A stretch of 64,000 bases of DNA from Oryctolagus cuniculus (GCF_964237555.1 NC_091432.1:28650484-28714483); one strand, 5' to 3'. Counted from the first letter of the stretch, positions 11,501-22,630 are shown. Notes: generated by a model not told the origin, from the sequence alone. Program-made: numbers and translations.

Positions 11501-12231
11501 GAGAGCTTTGCAGAGTTCAGTATTCTGGGTTGACAGGTTTTTTTTTTTTTTTTTTTTTTTTTTCTCTTAAGACTTGTAATATATCTCACCATTCTCTCTT
11601 GATGAGAAGTTGCTCTGAGTCTAATTGGAGATCCTTGGAAAGTAATGTGGCACTTCTCTCATATACATTTTAGAATCTTTTCTTTAGTCTTTACTCTGGA
11701 GATTTGACTATAATGCATCATGGTGAAGATCTTTCTGGTCATGTCTGTTAGGAGTTCCATGTGCTTCCTGTACTTGAACATCACTTTCTTTCCCCAAACT
11801 GAGAAAGTTTTCTGTAATTATTTCACTAAAAAGGCCTTCTAATCCATTCTCTCTTTCCATGCCTTCTGGACCTACTGAGATCCATATTTTGGGTCATTTG
11901 ATATACCCCACAAATCACTGACACTGTTTTTACTTTTCTAATTTCTTCTTTTTTTTTGTCTGACTATAAAATTTCCAGAGATTTGTCTTCTAAGTCTGAT
12001 ACTCTTTTTCTTCCTCACCTAGTCTGTTCGTAAGGCTTTCCATCATGTTTTTTATTTTTTCTATTTAATTTTTCATTTCCAATATTTTGTTGTGACTTCT
12101 CTTTAAGATCTCAATTTTGTAGGAAAAATTTTCTTTCACGAAATGTATGGATCTTTTTAGCTCATGAATTTTCTTCTGATTACTTCTAAGTATCCTACAA
12201 TAAATTTTTTGAATTCCATTTCTGGAATTTC

Positions 12232-12412
12232 TTTTTTTTAAAGATTTATTTATTTATTTATTAAACTTTTATTTAATGAATATAAATTTCCAAAGTACAG
12301 CTTATGGATTACAATGGCTTCCCCCCCATAATGTCCCTCCCACCTGCAACCCTCCCCTTTCCTACTCCCTCTCCCCTTCCATTCAGAGAATTGAAAATGA
12401 ATCTTGATGAAT
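12232..12412 (-). mobile_element. Miniature L1 with 5' inversion (twin priming)
   Basis: The left part (12232-12386) is the last ~110 bases of the young L1 3' UTR plus a T-rich tail, in antisense. The next 26 bases (12387-12412) are the immediately adjacent upstream L1 sequence but in the opposite orientation ('gaattgaaaatgaatcttga'). A perfect 15-bp duplication, 'catttctggaatttc', flanks the whole at 12217-12231 and 12413-12427. Inverted 5' sequence inside one duplication is the hallmark of twin priming. Confidence 0.88.
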
Positions 12413-12734
12413 CATTTCTGGAATTTCATCACTATCTTCAGCTTCACATTCTAGAATTGAAGTGCTGGGTTCTTTCGTTGACATAAAGTTGTCTTCCTTA
12501 TTCTTTTTTATTGAATTAATGCATTTATCATTAGGCATTTGTGGTGATACTTGTTTTATTCTTTTTCCCTGTGATAGCTTTTATTTTTGGACTATGCCTC
12601 TGTGGCTTAGTGGACAATCCATTCTTTTGGTGAATACCCAGAGGTGTGTGCTGGGTGTGATCAGGGAGCTCTATTCAGTGCACCAGGGTGAGGGGAGTGT
12701 CCAATTTGACACCCATGTTGGGCATGGTAAATCA

Positions 12735-12735
<1 letters not shown>

Positions 12736-12786
<51 letters not shown>

Positions 12787-13064
12787 CTCTCTCTCTCCTT
12801 CCTTCCTTCCTTCCTTCCTTCCTTCCTCCCACCCTCCCTCTCTCTCCTTCCTTCCTTCCTTCCTTCTTTCCTCCCACCCTCCCTCTCTCTCCTTCCTTCC
12901 TTCCTTCTTTCCTCCCACCCTCCCTCTCTTTCCTTCCTTCCTTCCTTCCTTCCTTCCTTCCTTCCTTCCTTCATTCCTTCCTTCTTTCCTTCCTTCTTTC
13001 TTCCCTCCCTCTCTCTCTCTCTCTTCTTTCTTTCTTTCTTCCTTCCTTCCTTCCTTCCTTCCTT
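12736..13064 (+). repeat. Polypyrimidine microsatellite (TTTC)n/(TTCC)n with CCCTCTC spacers
   Basis: About 330 bases are almost purely C and T on the plus strand: first pure TTTC, then TTCC blocks separated by short 'cctcccaccctccctctctct' units, then TTTC again. It sits in the 5' UTR-like part of the old L1; 'atcaa' occurs on both sides. It creates long spurious frames of Phe/Leu/Ser/Pro on plus and Lys/Glu/Arg/Gly on minus. Confidence 0.97.
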
Positions 13065-13982
13065 ATCAAAGGGGAGGTTTGTTCTGTTCTGCTTGCATAC
13101 TCTCACACTCACCTCTCCTCAAAGGAGACTAATGCCTGGGTGCTAGTCCCAGTGCTTGCAATTTTCTTCCATGCTGCCATGAGAACCACACAAAGGATCC
13201 TTGCAGTCCTCAGTATTAACATAGCTCCTGCAGCGATGACCCTCACCAGGGAATCATATAGCCCCAAGCATGTGGAGCTGCCCACAGTGACTGCCCAAAG
13301 TCCCAGTCACACCTTGCACCCTCCCACGCAGCTACAGTGTTTGCACAGTCCCAGCAAACAAGGCTCTCATAGTCATGAGCGCCCAGCCTCTTGTCAATTC
13401 TCCCAGACAGACTCAGGCACCTCCTTTCAGATGGTTCTGGGTGTGGGGACATAAGCTTGTGGCAACATGAGCTTGTACACCTGTTACATATATTCAAAGC
13501 TGTGCCAGCCTTCTCTCAGCTAGTTATAGGAAGCCAATGCTGAGTGGTCATAGAGAGAGAAATGTGCCCCCTTGTTTTGCCCTCTAGGTTTGTAGGTACA
13601 CTTTCCCCAACAGGGGTCTAAGCCGGATTCCCTCCAGGCTTTATTCCCACAGCTTTATCGCCAGTGACTTGGGCTGCTGCAGTCTGGTCTGACCTCACTC
13701 CAAAGCTGATGTTAAAACACTTGGCTCATGGGGTACTGAGCTGTGTGTGTCCACTGCCTTCACATGAGTCCTCAGTGTCCCCCAGTTGTGTGGAGTTTCC
13801 TCTGATGTTTTCTCCTTAACACTTCCCTGAAATTGCACTCTCTCCACTTTGTTTATTTTTTGCTATCCTCCCCTAGACTAGAGCAGTACACTCCCTCATT
13901 TTTCTGCCATCTTCTCTCTTTCCAGAAGCACCTCTTGGACCTGAATCAGTTCTCTTTCTCGTATCCTTCTCTAACTTTGTAA

Positions 13983-14240
13983 TTATGAAATGCTGAACTC
14001 ACAGAAAGAGCTTAGGGGGTTTATCTCCATTTCAGTTGTTATGAATAGTTTAAAAAGAATTAGGATTAGTTCTTTAGTTTGGTAGAATTCAGCCATGAAG
14101 CACTCTGGACCTGGAGTTTTCTTTGTTGGGAGGTTATTTATTACTGATTCAATCTCAGCCTTGGCCATTGGTCTAGTCAGGCTCTCTATGCCAATGTGCC
14201 TCAATTTTGATGAGTTGTAAGTGTCCAGAAGCTTATCCAT
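13983..14240 (-). pseudogene. L1 ORF2 fragment at the start of reverse transcriptase
   Basis: An 85-codon frame resembles the region between endonuclease and reverse transcriptase. It carries 'EIESVINNLPTKKTPGPEC' (family PGPDG motif altered to PGPEC), then 'AEFYQT' and 'LFKLF'. The frame ends where similarity to L1 stops, and stops surround it. It is a decayed coding fragment with no expected product. Confidence 0.75.
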
Positions 14241-14467
14241 TTCTTCTAGATTTTCCGATACTTCGGCATATCACTATAAAAATTCCTGATGAGCTTCTAT
14301 TTCTGTGGTATCAGTTGTAGTAATGTCTTCTTTTCCATCTCTGATTTCATCAATTTGGGTCTTCTTCCCCCTATCTTTTTCTGTTTTGTTTTGTTTTTGG
14401 TTACATGGGTTAATTTTTAATTTTATTTATTTTAGAAAAACTTTTTTTCTGATCTTTTGTACAGATT

Positions 14468-14793
14468 TTTAAAAGATTTATTTTATTTATTTGAAAGGCA
14501 GGTTACAGAGACTGAGATGGAGAGAGAGACAGATCTTCCATACTTGGATCACTCACCAAATGGCCACAACAGCTGGAGCTGGGCCAGGCTGTAGCCAGGA
14601 GCCAGGAGTTTTATCCAGGTCCCCCACATGGGTTCAGGGGCCAAGGTACTTGGGTCATTCTCTATTACTTTCCCAGGAACATTAGCAGGGAGCTAGCTTG
14701 GAATTGGACCATCCAGTTCTGGAACCAGTGCCCATATATAATACCAGTATGGCAGATGGCAGCTAAAAACCATTATGCCACAATACCAGTCCC
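14468..14793 (-). mobile_element. CSINE, antisense, intermediate age, inside L1
   Basis: Carries a tail remnant ('aaagatttattttatttatttg' in plus view), a short GA-rich region, a central block with 'cccccacatgggttcagggg', and a 5' end at 'ccacaataccagtcccc'. L1 sequence resumes on the right. Target-site duplication is too eroded to call. Confidence 0.88.
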
Positions 14794-15095
14794 CTATATA
14801 GTTTTTTTAATTTCATTTTTTTTGCTTTTCTAATTTTTATAATTTCATTTTTCTGCACAATTTGGTCTGGCTTGTTCTTGTTCTTCTAGGTCCTTGAGAT
14901 ATACTGTTATATTATTTATTTGATACTTTTCCAATTACTTGATGTAGGCAATAATGGCTATTAATTTTCCTCTTAACACCACTTTTGTTGTATTCCATAA
15001 CTGTTAACATGTTGTGCTGTCACTTTTATTTGTTTCTAGGAATTTTGTTTCCCTTTTGAGTTCTTCTACATGTTTAATATTTTTTAGAATTTCTT

Positions 15096-15450
15096 TTTTT
15101 TGAAAAAAAATTTTTTATGTTTTTAATTAATTAATTAATTAATTTTGACAGATAGAGTTAGACTGTGAGAGAGACAGAGAGAAAGATCTTCCTTCCATTG
15201 GTTCACCCCCCCAAATGGATGATACGGCTGGCACTGCGCTGATCCGAAGCCAGGAGCCAGGTGCTTCTTCCTGGTCTCTCATGCGGGTGCAGGGGTCCAA
15301 GCACTTGGGACCATCCTCCACTGCCTTCCCCAGGCCACAGCAGAGAGCTGGACTGGAAGAGGAGCAACCAAGACTAAAACCCAGTGCCTATATGGGATGC
15401 CGGCGCCACAGGCGGAGGATTAACCAAGTGAGCCATGGCGCCGGCCCCTC
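15096..15450 (-). mobile_element. CSINE, antisense, with 11-bp target-site duplication
   Basis: Complete copy with 'gccatggcgccggccc' at its 5' end (right) and a (TTAA)n-rich tail on the left. 'tagaatttctt' occurs at 15085-15095 and 15451-15461, so the host L1 rejoins exactly when the element is removed. Confidence 0.93.
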
Positions 15451-17859
15451 TAGAATTTCTTAAGTTGTTAATTTCTAGCTTTATTCCATGGTGGTCATAA
15501 AAGATAAATGGAAGTATTTCAATTTTTTGATTTTTTTGGTCTATGCTAAAGAATGCTCCATGTATTGATGAAGACTGTTCTGCAGATACCCATCAGGATC
15601 ATTTTGTCAATAGTGTAAATTAGATGTTGTTTCTCTTAATATTTTGTCTGGTGGACCTGTTCATTTAGGAAAGAGTGGTGTTGAAGTCCCTCATTATTAC
15701 TGTATTGAAGTTTATATCTCTGTTTAGATTTATTAATATTTGTTTTAAATAGCTGGGTGTCCAGGCATAGGGTGCATATATATTTACTATAGTCACATTT
15801 TCCTGTTGGATTCTTCCCTTAATCATTATATAACGCATTTTTGTCTGTTTTTTAAAGTATTTTTTGTGTAATATGAATATTGCTACCCCTGATCATACTT
15901 TATATACATTTGCATGGAATAACTTTTTCTATCCTTTAGCTTTCAGCCTCTGTGTATCTGTTGGTTAAGTGTATTTCTTATAGGCAACATATAGATGGTT
16001 TTGCCTTTTAATTCATTCAGCCAGTCTGTACCTTTTAATTGGAGAATTTATTCCATTTGTATTCAAGGTTATTACCTATGAACAATGACTTTGTCCTGGC
16101 ATTTTTCTGTAAATATTCATAATGTTTGTTTTGAATCTCTTTTGTTCTTTTATTATGAGCTTTTCTGGCTTCACAAGCTTTTATGATGCTAATTACGATT
16201 CTCTGTTTCTGTGTATACTCTATCCTTAAGTCTCATTTGTAAAGCTGGACAGGTGGTGACAAACTCTTTCAATTTTTGTTTGTCTTGGAGTTTTTTTTAT
16301 TTCACCTTCATTTATAAATAAAAGCATTGCTGGGTATTCAGGGTTGAGAGCTTTCTTCTTTAAGTGCTTGGACTATATGTCTCTATTCTCTCTTGGCCTG
16401 TAGAGTTTCTGTTGAATAATTTGCTATCAATCAAATTAGAGATTTTTATGGGTAATCTGGTACTTCTCTCTTACACGCTTTAAGATATTTTCTTTATGGT
16501 TTATTTTGAAAGTTTTATTATAAAGTCTCATGGTGAAGATCTTTTCTGATCATACCTATTTGAGGTCCTACATACTTCTTGCTTTGGGTGTTCACATCTT
16601 TATCCAAACTGAGTAAATTTTCTTCAGTTACTTTACTGAAAAAGTTTTATAGACCATTTTTTTTTTATTCCTTAAGGAATCATAAGACATGCATATTTGG
16701 CTATTGATGGTATCCCATAGACCCCAAACACTGTTTCTTCCTCCTCCTCTTTATTCTCCTCTTCTACTTTTCTTCTTCTCCTCCTCCTCTTCTATACCTC
16801 TGCCTCCTCCTTATTCTATTGAGATATTTCACAATACTTTTCTTCTACCTCAGATATTCATTTTTTTGCCTCACCAAGTCTATTGTTGAGGCATTCTGTT
16901 GTGTTTTTTTTCTTTGACATATTGATTTCTTCATTTCTAATATTTGGTTTGATTTTTCTTTAATATCTATCTCTTTGTAGAATTTCTCATCCTTGTCTTG
17001 TATGGATTTCCTTATTTCATGTAACTGCTTCTCTGTGTTTTTGAGTAATAGTACAATCATTCTTTTAATTCCTTTTCTGGCATTTCATCAATCTCCTAAT
17101 CATCACAGTCTAATATTAATTTATTACCGTGTTCCTTTGTGGGAGTCATATTGTCTTCCTTGTTCATGTTTGTTGTATTTCTACATTGATTTTTATGTAT
17201 TTGGACAATCATTTGTTGCTATCTCCTCTGTAGGCTTTGTTCTTTGAAATGTTTCTCTGGCTTGGAGAAATGTCTGTGGCTTAGACTGGAAATCCAGAGA
17301 TGTGTGCTGGGTGTGGCCAGGGAGCTCTGGAGACAACTTGTTGTTGAGGTCATAGTCTAGAATGACACCCAAGTGGGGCAGAGTTAATTTTCTCTAACTA
17401 CAGTCAGCAGTATGAGTGGATGTTGATGATTTTGCTATATCCCATAATTGTTGATATGCTGATGCTGGCAGGTATGACTACAACCTAAGCCCTTTTCTAT
17501 ACCAAGGTGAGCCAGCTGATTCACTGCATAGAGAAAGTTCATAGGTCCTCACATGAATTTCACACAAACTCAGCACACACACTACGCAGAACACTGACAT
17601 GTGCGTCATGGTGTGACTCCTTAAGCCCTCCCAAAGGTTCATCCTCAGCACTCAGAGTGCTCTGAGTTTCCAGAATTGAACTGGGTGAGTGACCAAAACT
17701 GCAGCCACACCCCATGACCACATCTATTCAAAATTCTCACAGTCACAGGATTCCCACTTAACCTGCTATGCCACAATGCTAACCCATCTTTTGATCCTTA
17801 TCTTGTCCTTATGCAACCTCATTTGTCTCTTTGTTATCACATAATACAAAAGTCCTCAA

Positions 17860-17985
17860 CAGATGACAGCACTTTACATTTGTCTTCTCAATCTCCAGAA
17901 CTATGTGAAGTGAATTTCATTTTAAAATAAATTATCCAATCTGTGGTTTTCTGTAAAAATAACATAAACTAGCCTAAGGCAGAGA
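17860..17985 (+). mobile_element. MaLR-type LTR remnant, 3' part
   Basis: 'ctccagaactatgtgaag...ttttaaaataaattatccaatctgtgg' followed by 'aacataaactagcctaag' resembles the 3' end of mammalian MaLR (MLT1/MST) LTRs. Only about 120 bases remain. Just left of it, 17757-17790 looks like a scrap of CSINE 5' end ('ctgctatgccacaatgc'). Confidence 0.55.
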
Positions 17986-18177
17986 CATTACCAGGCAGGA
18001 AACTACAGGATAATATCCTTGATGAATATGGATGCAAACCTTCTTCACAAAATAATAGCAAACCAAATTCCAGAGGATATCAAAAGAGCCACACATCATG
18101 TCCAAGTGGAATGTATTACTGAGATGTAAGAGTAATGAAATATGCAAAAATAAATCTATATGTTATGTAACAAACAA

Positions 18178-18600
18178 TGGTCAATTTGGGTGAGCTAAGA
18201 GTTGCTCAGATAGCTAATGAAACATTATTTCTGTGCATTTTTGGGAGGATATTTTTGGGAGACATTTGCATTTTATTTGTTTCACTGAGTAAAGAGGATC
18301 ACCTTCACCAGTGTGGCTGGCCGTTTTCCAAACTCTTGAGGGTAATTAGAGCAAAAAATCAATGCAGAGGAAAATTTGTTGTTTGAACAGACATTCATCT
18401 TCTGTCCTTAGGAACTGGCACTCCTGTTTCTTAAGCTTTCAATCTGGGACCAGGACTTACAAGAAACCACTTTCACCTCTATTCTCAATCCTGGAGACAT
18501 TAACTAGTTTAGAACACTGTATTTCCCAATTGTCCATTTTGCAGAAAGCACATCATAGAACTAGTTAATCTCCATTATACAAAAGCCAATTCATATAACA
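18178..18600 (+). repeat. Ancient unclassified interspersed repeat inside the old L1
   Basis: Interrupts the L1 reading order. 'gtggctggccgttttccaaactcttgaggg', 'cttctgtccttaggaactggcactcc' and 'gggaccaggacttac' resemble a common old mammalian element, but I do not name the family. Confidence 0.4.
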
Positions 18601-18606
18601 TGGATA

Positions 18607-18940
18607 TACAGGCTGAGAGTCTCTAATCCAAAAATTCAAAAACCTGAAATACTCTAAATTCAAGAACTTATTGAGGGCTGACATGAGAACATAAGTAGAA
18701 AATTCCACATCTTACCTCATATGATAGATGGCAGTCAAAATGCAAGTGAATAAAAAATATTGTATAAAAGTACCTTCAGGCATTGTGGAAAAGGTATATG
18801 TGAAACACAAATGAATTTCATTTAATCTTGTGTCCCATCCCAAGATATCTCTTTATATAAAAGCAAATATTACAAAATATAAATTAAAATACAAAACACC
18901 TTTGGTCCTATGAGTTTTAAATGAAGAATCCTCAAGTTGA
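18607..18940 (+). mobile_element. Tigger-like (TcMar-Tigger) nonautonomous DNA transposon
   Basis: Starts 'caggctgagagtctctaatcc' next to a TA and ends near 'atcctcaagttg'. The interior phrases 'gtagaaaattccacatcttacctcat', 'aaaatattgtataaaagtaccttcaggc' and 'gtcccatcccaagatatctc' match the well-known primate and mammalian Tigger-type MITE. No transposase is encoded. It was inactive long before the lagomorph CSINEs appeared, so it dates the host L1 as old. Confidence 0.72.
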
Positions 18941-19438
18941 TAAGCAGATGAAAGATTTGCTTCTAATAACAGAATGAAGACAAGAATGACTACTCTTTGC
19001 ACTTCTATTTAACATAATACTGGAAGTGCCAGTAATTGGGCAAGAAAAAGAAATAATGGGAGTCTAAATCAGAAAAGAAGAGCTAACATTATCTGTTTGC
19101 AGTTAGGATAATCTTATATGGAGGAAAACCTGAAGATTTCATACAAAAACTCTTAGAACTAATGAATAATTCAATAAAATTATTGGATGCAAAATGAACA
19201 TTATAAAACACCTTGTTCCATTATTTTAGCAACAGATAATACAAAAAAGGAAATTGAGGAGAAAATCAGATTATCAAAGTTTCAAAATAATAAAATACTT
19301 AATAATAAGCTTAAAGCAGAAAAACAACTTATATGCCATAAGCTTCAAAATGTTCATGAAAGAAAACAGACACAAATAAATTAAAACGTATTAGATATTT
19401 GTGGGCTGCAAGATTATATTTTTTAAAAATTTCATACT

Positions 19439-20137
19439 ACTTTTAATAGTCTGGTCTAGCTTCTGTAGCAAAATATTGTAAACTGCATGGTTTATACTGA
19501 AAATAAATTTATTTATTTATTTATTTTTAAAGATTTATTTACTTATTTGAAAATCAAAGTTACACAGAGAGGAGAGGCAGAGAGAGGGAGAGAGACAGGT
19601 CTTCCATCCGATGGTTCACTCCCCAATTGGCCACAATGGCCAGAGCTGCGCTGATATGAAGCCAGGAGCCAGGAGCTTCTTCCAGGTCTCCCACGTGGGT
19701 GCAGGGGCCCAAGGGCTTGGGCCATCTTCTACTGCTTTCCCAGGCCATAGCAGAGAGCTGGATTGGAAGTAGAGCAGCTGTGACTCAAATTGGTGCCCAT
19801 ATGGGATGCCAGTGCTTCAGGCCAGGGTTTAACCCAGTACGCAACAGTGCCAGCCTAAGGAAAAGAAATTTATTTCTCACAATTGTAGACCCTGAGAAGT
19901 AAAACATTAATTTGCCAGCACATTTGGAGTCTACTGAAAGCCTATTTCTTGATTCATGCACAACTGGTTTTCATGTGGTTCCTTAACTGGTAGAATGAAT
20001 GAAATCTCTCTGAGGTAAGTATAATGGTCTTAATCCCATTCAGTAGAACTCTGCTGTCACAACTTAAGGAATTTCCAAGACCACACCTCATAAAAGAAGC
20101 ATATCAGAGGTTATAGTTTCAACAAATTTTGAAAGAC
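19439..20137 (+). repeat. Ancient mammalian repeat split by a CSINE
   Basis: 'gtctggtctagcttctgtagcaaaatattgtaaactg', 'aatttatttctcacaattgtag', 'gtcttaatcccattcagtagaac' and 'caagaccacacctc' follow the order of a widespread old repeat. Removing the CSINE rejoins it. Family name withheld. Confidence 0.5.
19515..19865 (-). mobile_element. CSINE, antisense
   Basis: Complete, moderately young copy with a T-rich tail repeat on the left and the 5' end near 'caacagtgccagcc'. The ten bases 'aaatttattt' appear at 19505-19514 and 19866-19875. They fit a target-site duplication, but low complexity weakens that call. Confidence 0.9.
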
Positions 20138-20273
20138 AAAAGAATTTAGACTAAAGCTCTATCCAAAGCTTACTACAGAGGGGGAAAAACAAAACAAAAC
20201 AAAACAAAACTCTAAACTTCATTTGGAACCCCAGAGGACCCTGAATAGCCAAAACAATTTTGAAAAAGAAGAA

Positions 20274-20954
20274 AGCTACCCAGACCAAGTGGGATTTATC
20301 CCTGGTATGCAGGGATGGTTCAGTGTGCGCAAGACAATCAATGTGATACACCACATCAACAGACTGCAGAAGAAAAACCATATGATTAGCTCAATAGATG
20401 CAGAGAAAGCATTTGATAAAATACAACACCCTTTCATGATGAAAACGCTAAGCGAACTGGGTATAGAAGGAACATTCCTCAATACAATCAAAGCAATTTA
20501 TGAAAAACCCACGGCCAACCTCCTATTGAATGGGGAAAAGTTGGAAGCATTTCCACTGAGATCTGGTACCAGACAGGGATGCCCACTCTCACCACTGCTA
20601 GTCAATATAGTTCTGGAAGTTTTAGCCAGAACTATTAGGCAAGAAAAAGAAATTAAAGGGATACAAATTGGGAAGGAAGAACTCAAACTATCCCTCTTTG
20701 CAGATGATATGACTCTTTATGTAGGGGATTCAAAGAACTCTACTAAGAGACTATTGGAACTCATAGAAGAGTTTGGCAAAGTAGCAGGATATAAAGTCAA
20801 TGCACAAAAATCAACAGCCTTTGTATACACAGGAAATGCCCCAGCTGAGAAAGAACTTCTAAGATCAATACCATTCACAATAGTTACAAAAACAATCAAG
20901 TACCTTGGAATAAACATAACCAAGGACATTAAATATCTCTACGATGAAAATTAG
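20274..20954 (+). pseudogene. L1 ORF2 reverse-transcriptase domain, truncated (LINE-1 ORF2p)
   Basis: A 243-codon frame opens at 20223, but its first ~17 codons belong to the older flanking L1 and the young element contributes the rest. It encodes most of the RT fingers and palm. 'DQVGFIPGMQGWF' comes first, the motif A aspartate is at residue 59 ('SSIDAEKAFD'), 'RQGCPLSP' is at 118-125 and FADD at 159-162 (20697-20708). All three catalytic aspartates are kept. The frame ends at 20952-20954 in 'DEN' plus TAG, where related copies would have a Tyr codon, so a single base change probably made the stop. The endonuclease and start codon are missing from the element. ORF2p normally copies L1 RNA at nicked genomic target sites; this remnant cannot. 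Confidence 0.93.
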
Positions 20955-22630
20955 AAAACCTTAAAGAAAGAAACAGAAGAGGATACCAAAAAATGGAAAA
21001 ACCTTCCATGCTCATGGATTGGTGGGAATGCAAACTGGTAAAGCCACTATGAAGTCAGTCTGGAGATTCCTCAGAAACCTGAATATAACCCTACCATACA
21101 ACCCAGCCATCCCACTCCTTGGAATTTACCCAAAGGAAATTAAATTAGTAAACAAACAAGCTGTCTGCACATTAATGTTTATTGCAGCTCAATTCACAAT
21201 AGCTAAGACCTGGAATAAACCCAAATGTCCATCAACAGTAGACTGGATAAAGAAATTATGGGACATGTACTCTATAGAATACTATACAGCAGTCAAAAAC
21301 AGTGAAACCCTGTCATTTGCAACAAGATGGAGGAATCTGGAAAACATTATGCTGAGTGAATTAAGCCAGTCCCAAAGGGACAAATATCATATGTTCTCCC
21401 TGATCAGTGACAACTAAACAAGCACCAAAAAGGAAAACTGTTGATGTGAAATGGACACTGTAAGAAACAGTGACTTGATCAGCCCTTGTCCTGACTGTTG
21501 ATATAAAATTTAATACTTTACCCCTTTTATTATCTTATTTTGTTCTAGTTAATACTATTGGTTGAACTCTGTAATTAACACACAATTATTCTTAGGTGTT
21601 TAAATTTAACTGAAAAGTGATCCCTGTTAAATATAGGAGTGGGAATAAGAGAGGGAGGAGATGTACAGTTTGGGACATGTTCAATCGGACTTGCCCCAAA
21701 TGGTGGAGTTAGAAACATGTCAGGGGATTCCAGTTCAATCCCATCAGGGTAGCATGTACCAAGTCCATCTCACTAGTCCAAGATATCAATTTCTATTGAC
21801 AAATGATCATACTGATAGGTCTAAGAGTCAGGGTTATCACACAAACAAGACTAGTGTCTGCTAATACTAACTGATAGAATCACAAAGGGAGAGAACGATC
21901 CAACATGGGAAGTGGGATACACAGCAGACTCATAGAATGGCAGATGTCCTAAATAGCACTCTGGCCTCAGAATCAGCCCTTAAGGCATTTGGATCTGGCT
22001 GAAGAGCCCATGAGAGTATTTTAGGCATGGAAAGCCAAGACACTCTGAAAAAAAAAAAAAAAAGGTCCTAAATGAAGGATCTCTGTGAGTGAGATCCCAG
22101 TGGAAAGAACAGGCCATCAAAGAAGGAGGTACCTTTCTCTGAAGGGAGGAGAGAACTTCCACTTTGACTATGACCTTGTCTAAATAAGATCGAAGTCGGT
22201 GAACTCAAAAGGCTTCATATTGGCAACTAATGACTAGAACCTAGGGAGATTACTGACACCTTAAACAAGAGTGTCAAATTGTTAAGTCAACAACAGGAGT
22301 CACTGTGTACTTACTCCTCATGTGGGATCTCTGTCCTTAATGTGTTGTCCAGTGTGAATTAATGAAATAACAGGTACTTTACACTTTATGAAATAACAGT
22401 ACTTTACACTTTATGTTCTGTGTGGGTGCAAACTGATGAAATCTTTACTTAATGTATACTAAATCAATCTTCTGTATATAGAGATAATTTAGAATGGGTC
22501 TTGATGTGAATGGAATGGGAGAGGGGCGGGAGATGGGAGGGGTACAGGTGGGAGCCAAGTTATGGTGGAGAAAAGCCATTGTTAATCCATAAACTGTACT
22601 TTAGAAATTTATATTTACTAAATAAAAGTT
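20276..22630 (+). mobile_element. Young L1, 5'-truncated, internally deleted, with 13-bp target-site duplication
   Basis: Begins inside reverse transcriptase and ends in the young 3' UTR (21418-22630) with AATAAA at 22621-22626. Compared with a normal ORF2, roughly 1.1 kb between the post-RT 'SWIG' and the C-terminal 'VWRFLRN' region is missing (my estimate, from known ORF2 layout). The junction near 21020 shares 'ttgg' with both sides. 'aaaaagaagaaag' is present at 20263-20275 and 22631-22643, and the older L1 reads straight across once one copy and the insert are removed. Confidence 0.95.
21019..21417 (+). pseudogene. L1 ORF2 C-terminal domain, separated by the internal deletion
   Basis: A 132-codon frame encodes the ORF2 C-terminus: 'KSVWRFLRNL' about residues 13-22, 'PAIPLLGIYPKE' near 30-41, 'TIAKTWNKPKCPSTVDWIKK', then 'EYYTAVKNSE' and a natural stop after 'SLISDN'. 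It is in a different frame from the upstream RT fragment, so the deletion also shifts the frame. The first Met is internal and not a real start. The conserved spacing and few differences from the L1 family show that this is a young copy. Confidence 0.92.

Larger units (their letters stand above)
9345..13925 (-). mobile_element. Long old L1, antisense, internally deleted, reaching 5' UTR-like sequence
   Basis: On the minus strand: 5' UTR-like sequence (about 13925-12450), an ORF1 region (about 12210-11000) and the ORF2 endonuclease region (about 10800-10051). There is then an abrupt jump to the ORF2 C-terminus (about 10050-9620) and the 3' UTR (9620-9345). The central reverse transcriptase is missing, which fits one internal deletion, although two adjacent insertions are possible. 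It is interrupted by a CSINE (11121-11500), a tiny L1 (12232-12412) and a polypyrimidine tract (12736-13064). All frames are broken. It shares its 5' UTR organisation with the next L1, including a 'gtgtgctgggtgtg...cagggagctct' block. Confidence 0.75.
13985..17756 (-). mobile_element. Second long old L1, antisense, ORF2 (RT) to 5' UTR-like region
   Basis: On the minus strand: 5' UTR-like sequence (about 17756-17250), an ORF1-like region (about 17250-16300), the start of ORF2 and endonuclease (about 16200-14800), and the beginning of reverse transcriptase (14400-13985), where it is cut off. Two CSINEs interrupt it. It parallels the preceding L1 block by block but with independent substitutions, so it is a related insertion of similar age and not a recent duplication. 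No full frame survives. Confidence 0.75.

Noticed and set aside
11109..11673. Overlapping frames of about 150 codons on both strands
   Set aside because: They coincide with a young GC-rich CSINE and its tail; similar frames recur at every young CSINE (for example 22705-23123, 43833-44207, 54136-54673).
12462..13454. 330-codon plus-strand open frame, the longest in the window
   Set aside because: Its middle is the TTTC/TTCC microsatellite, which is stop-free in all pyrimidine frames, and both ends lie in antisense L1 5' UTR-like sequence.
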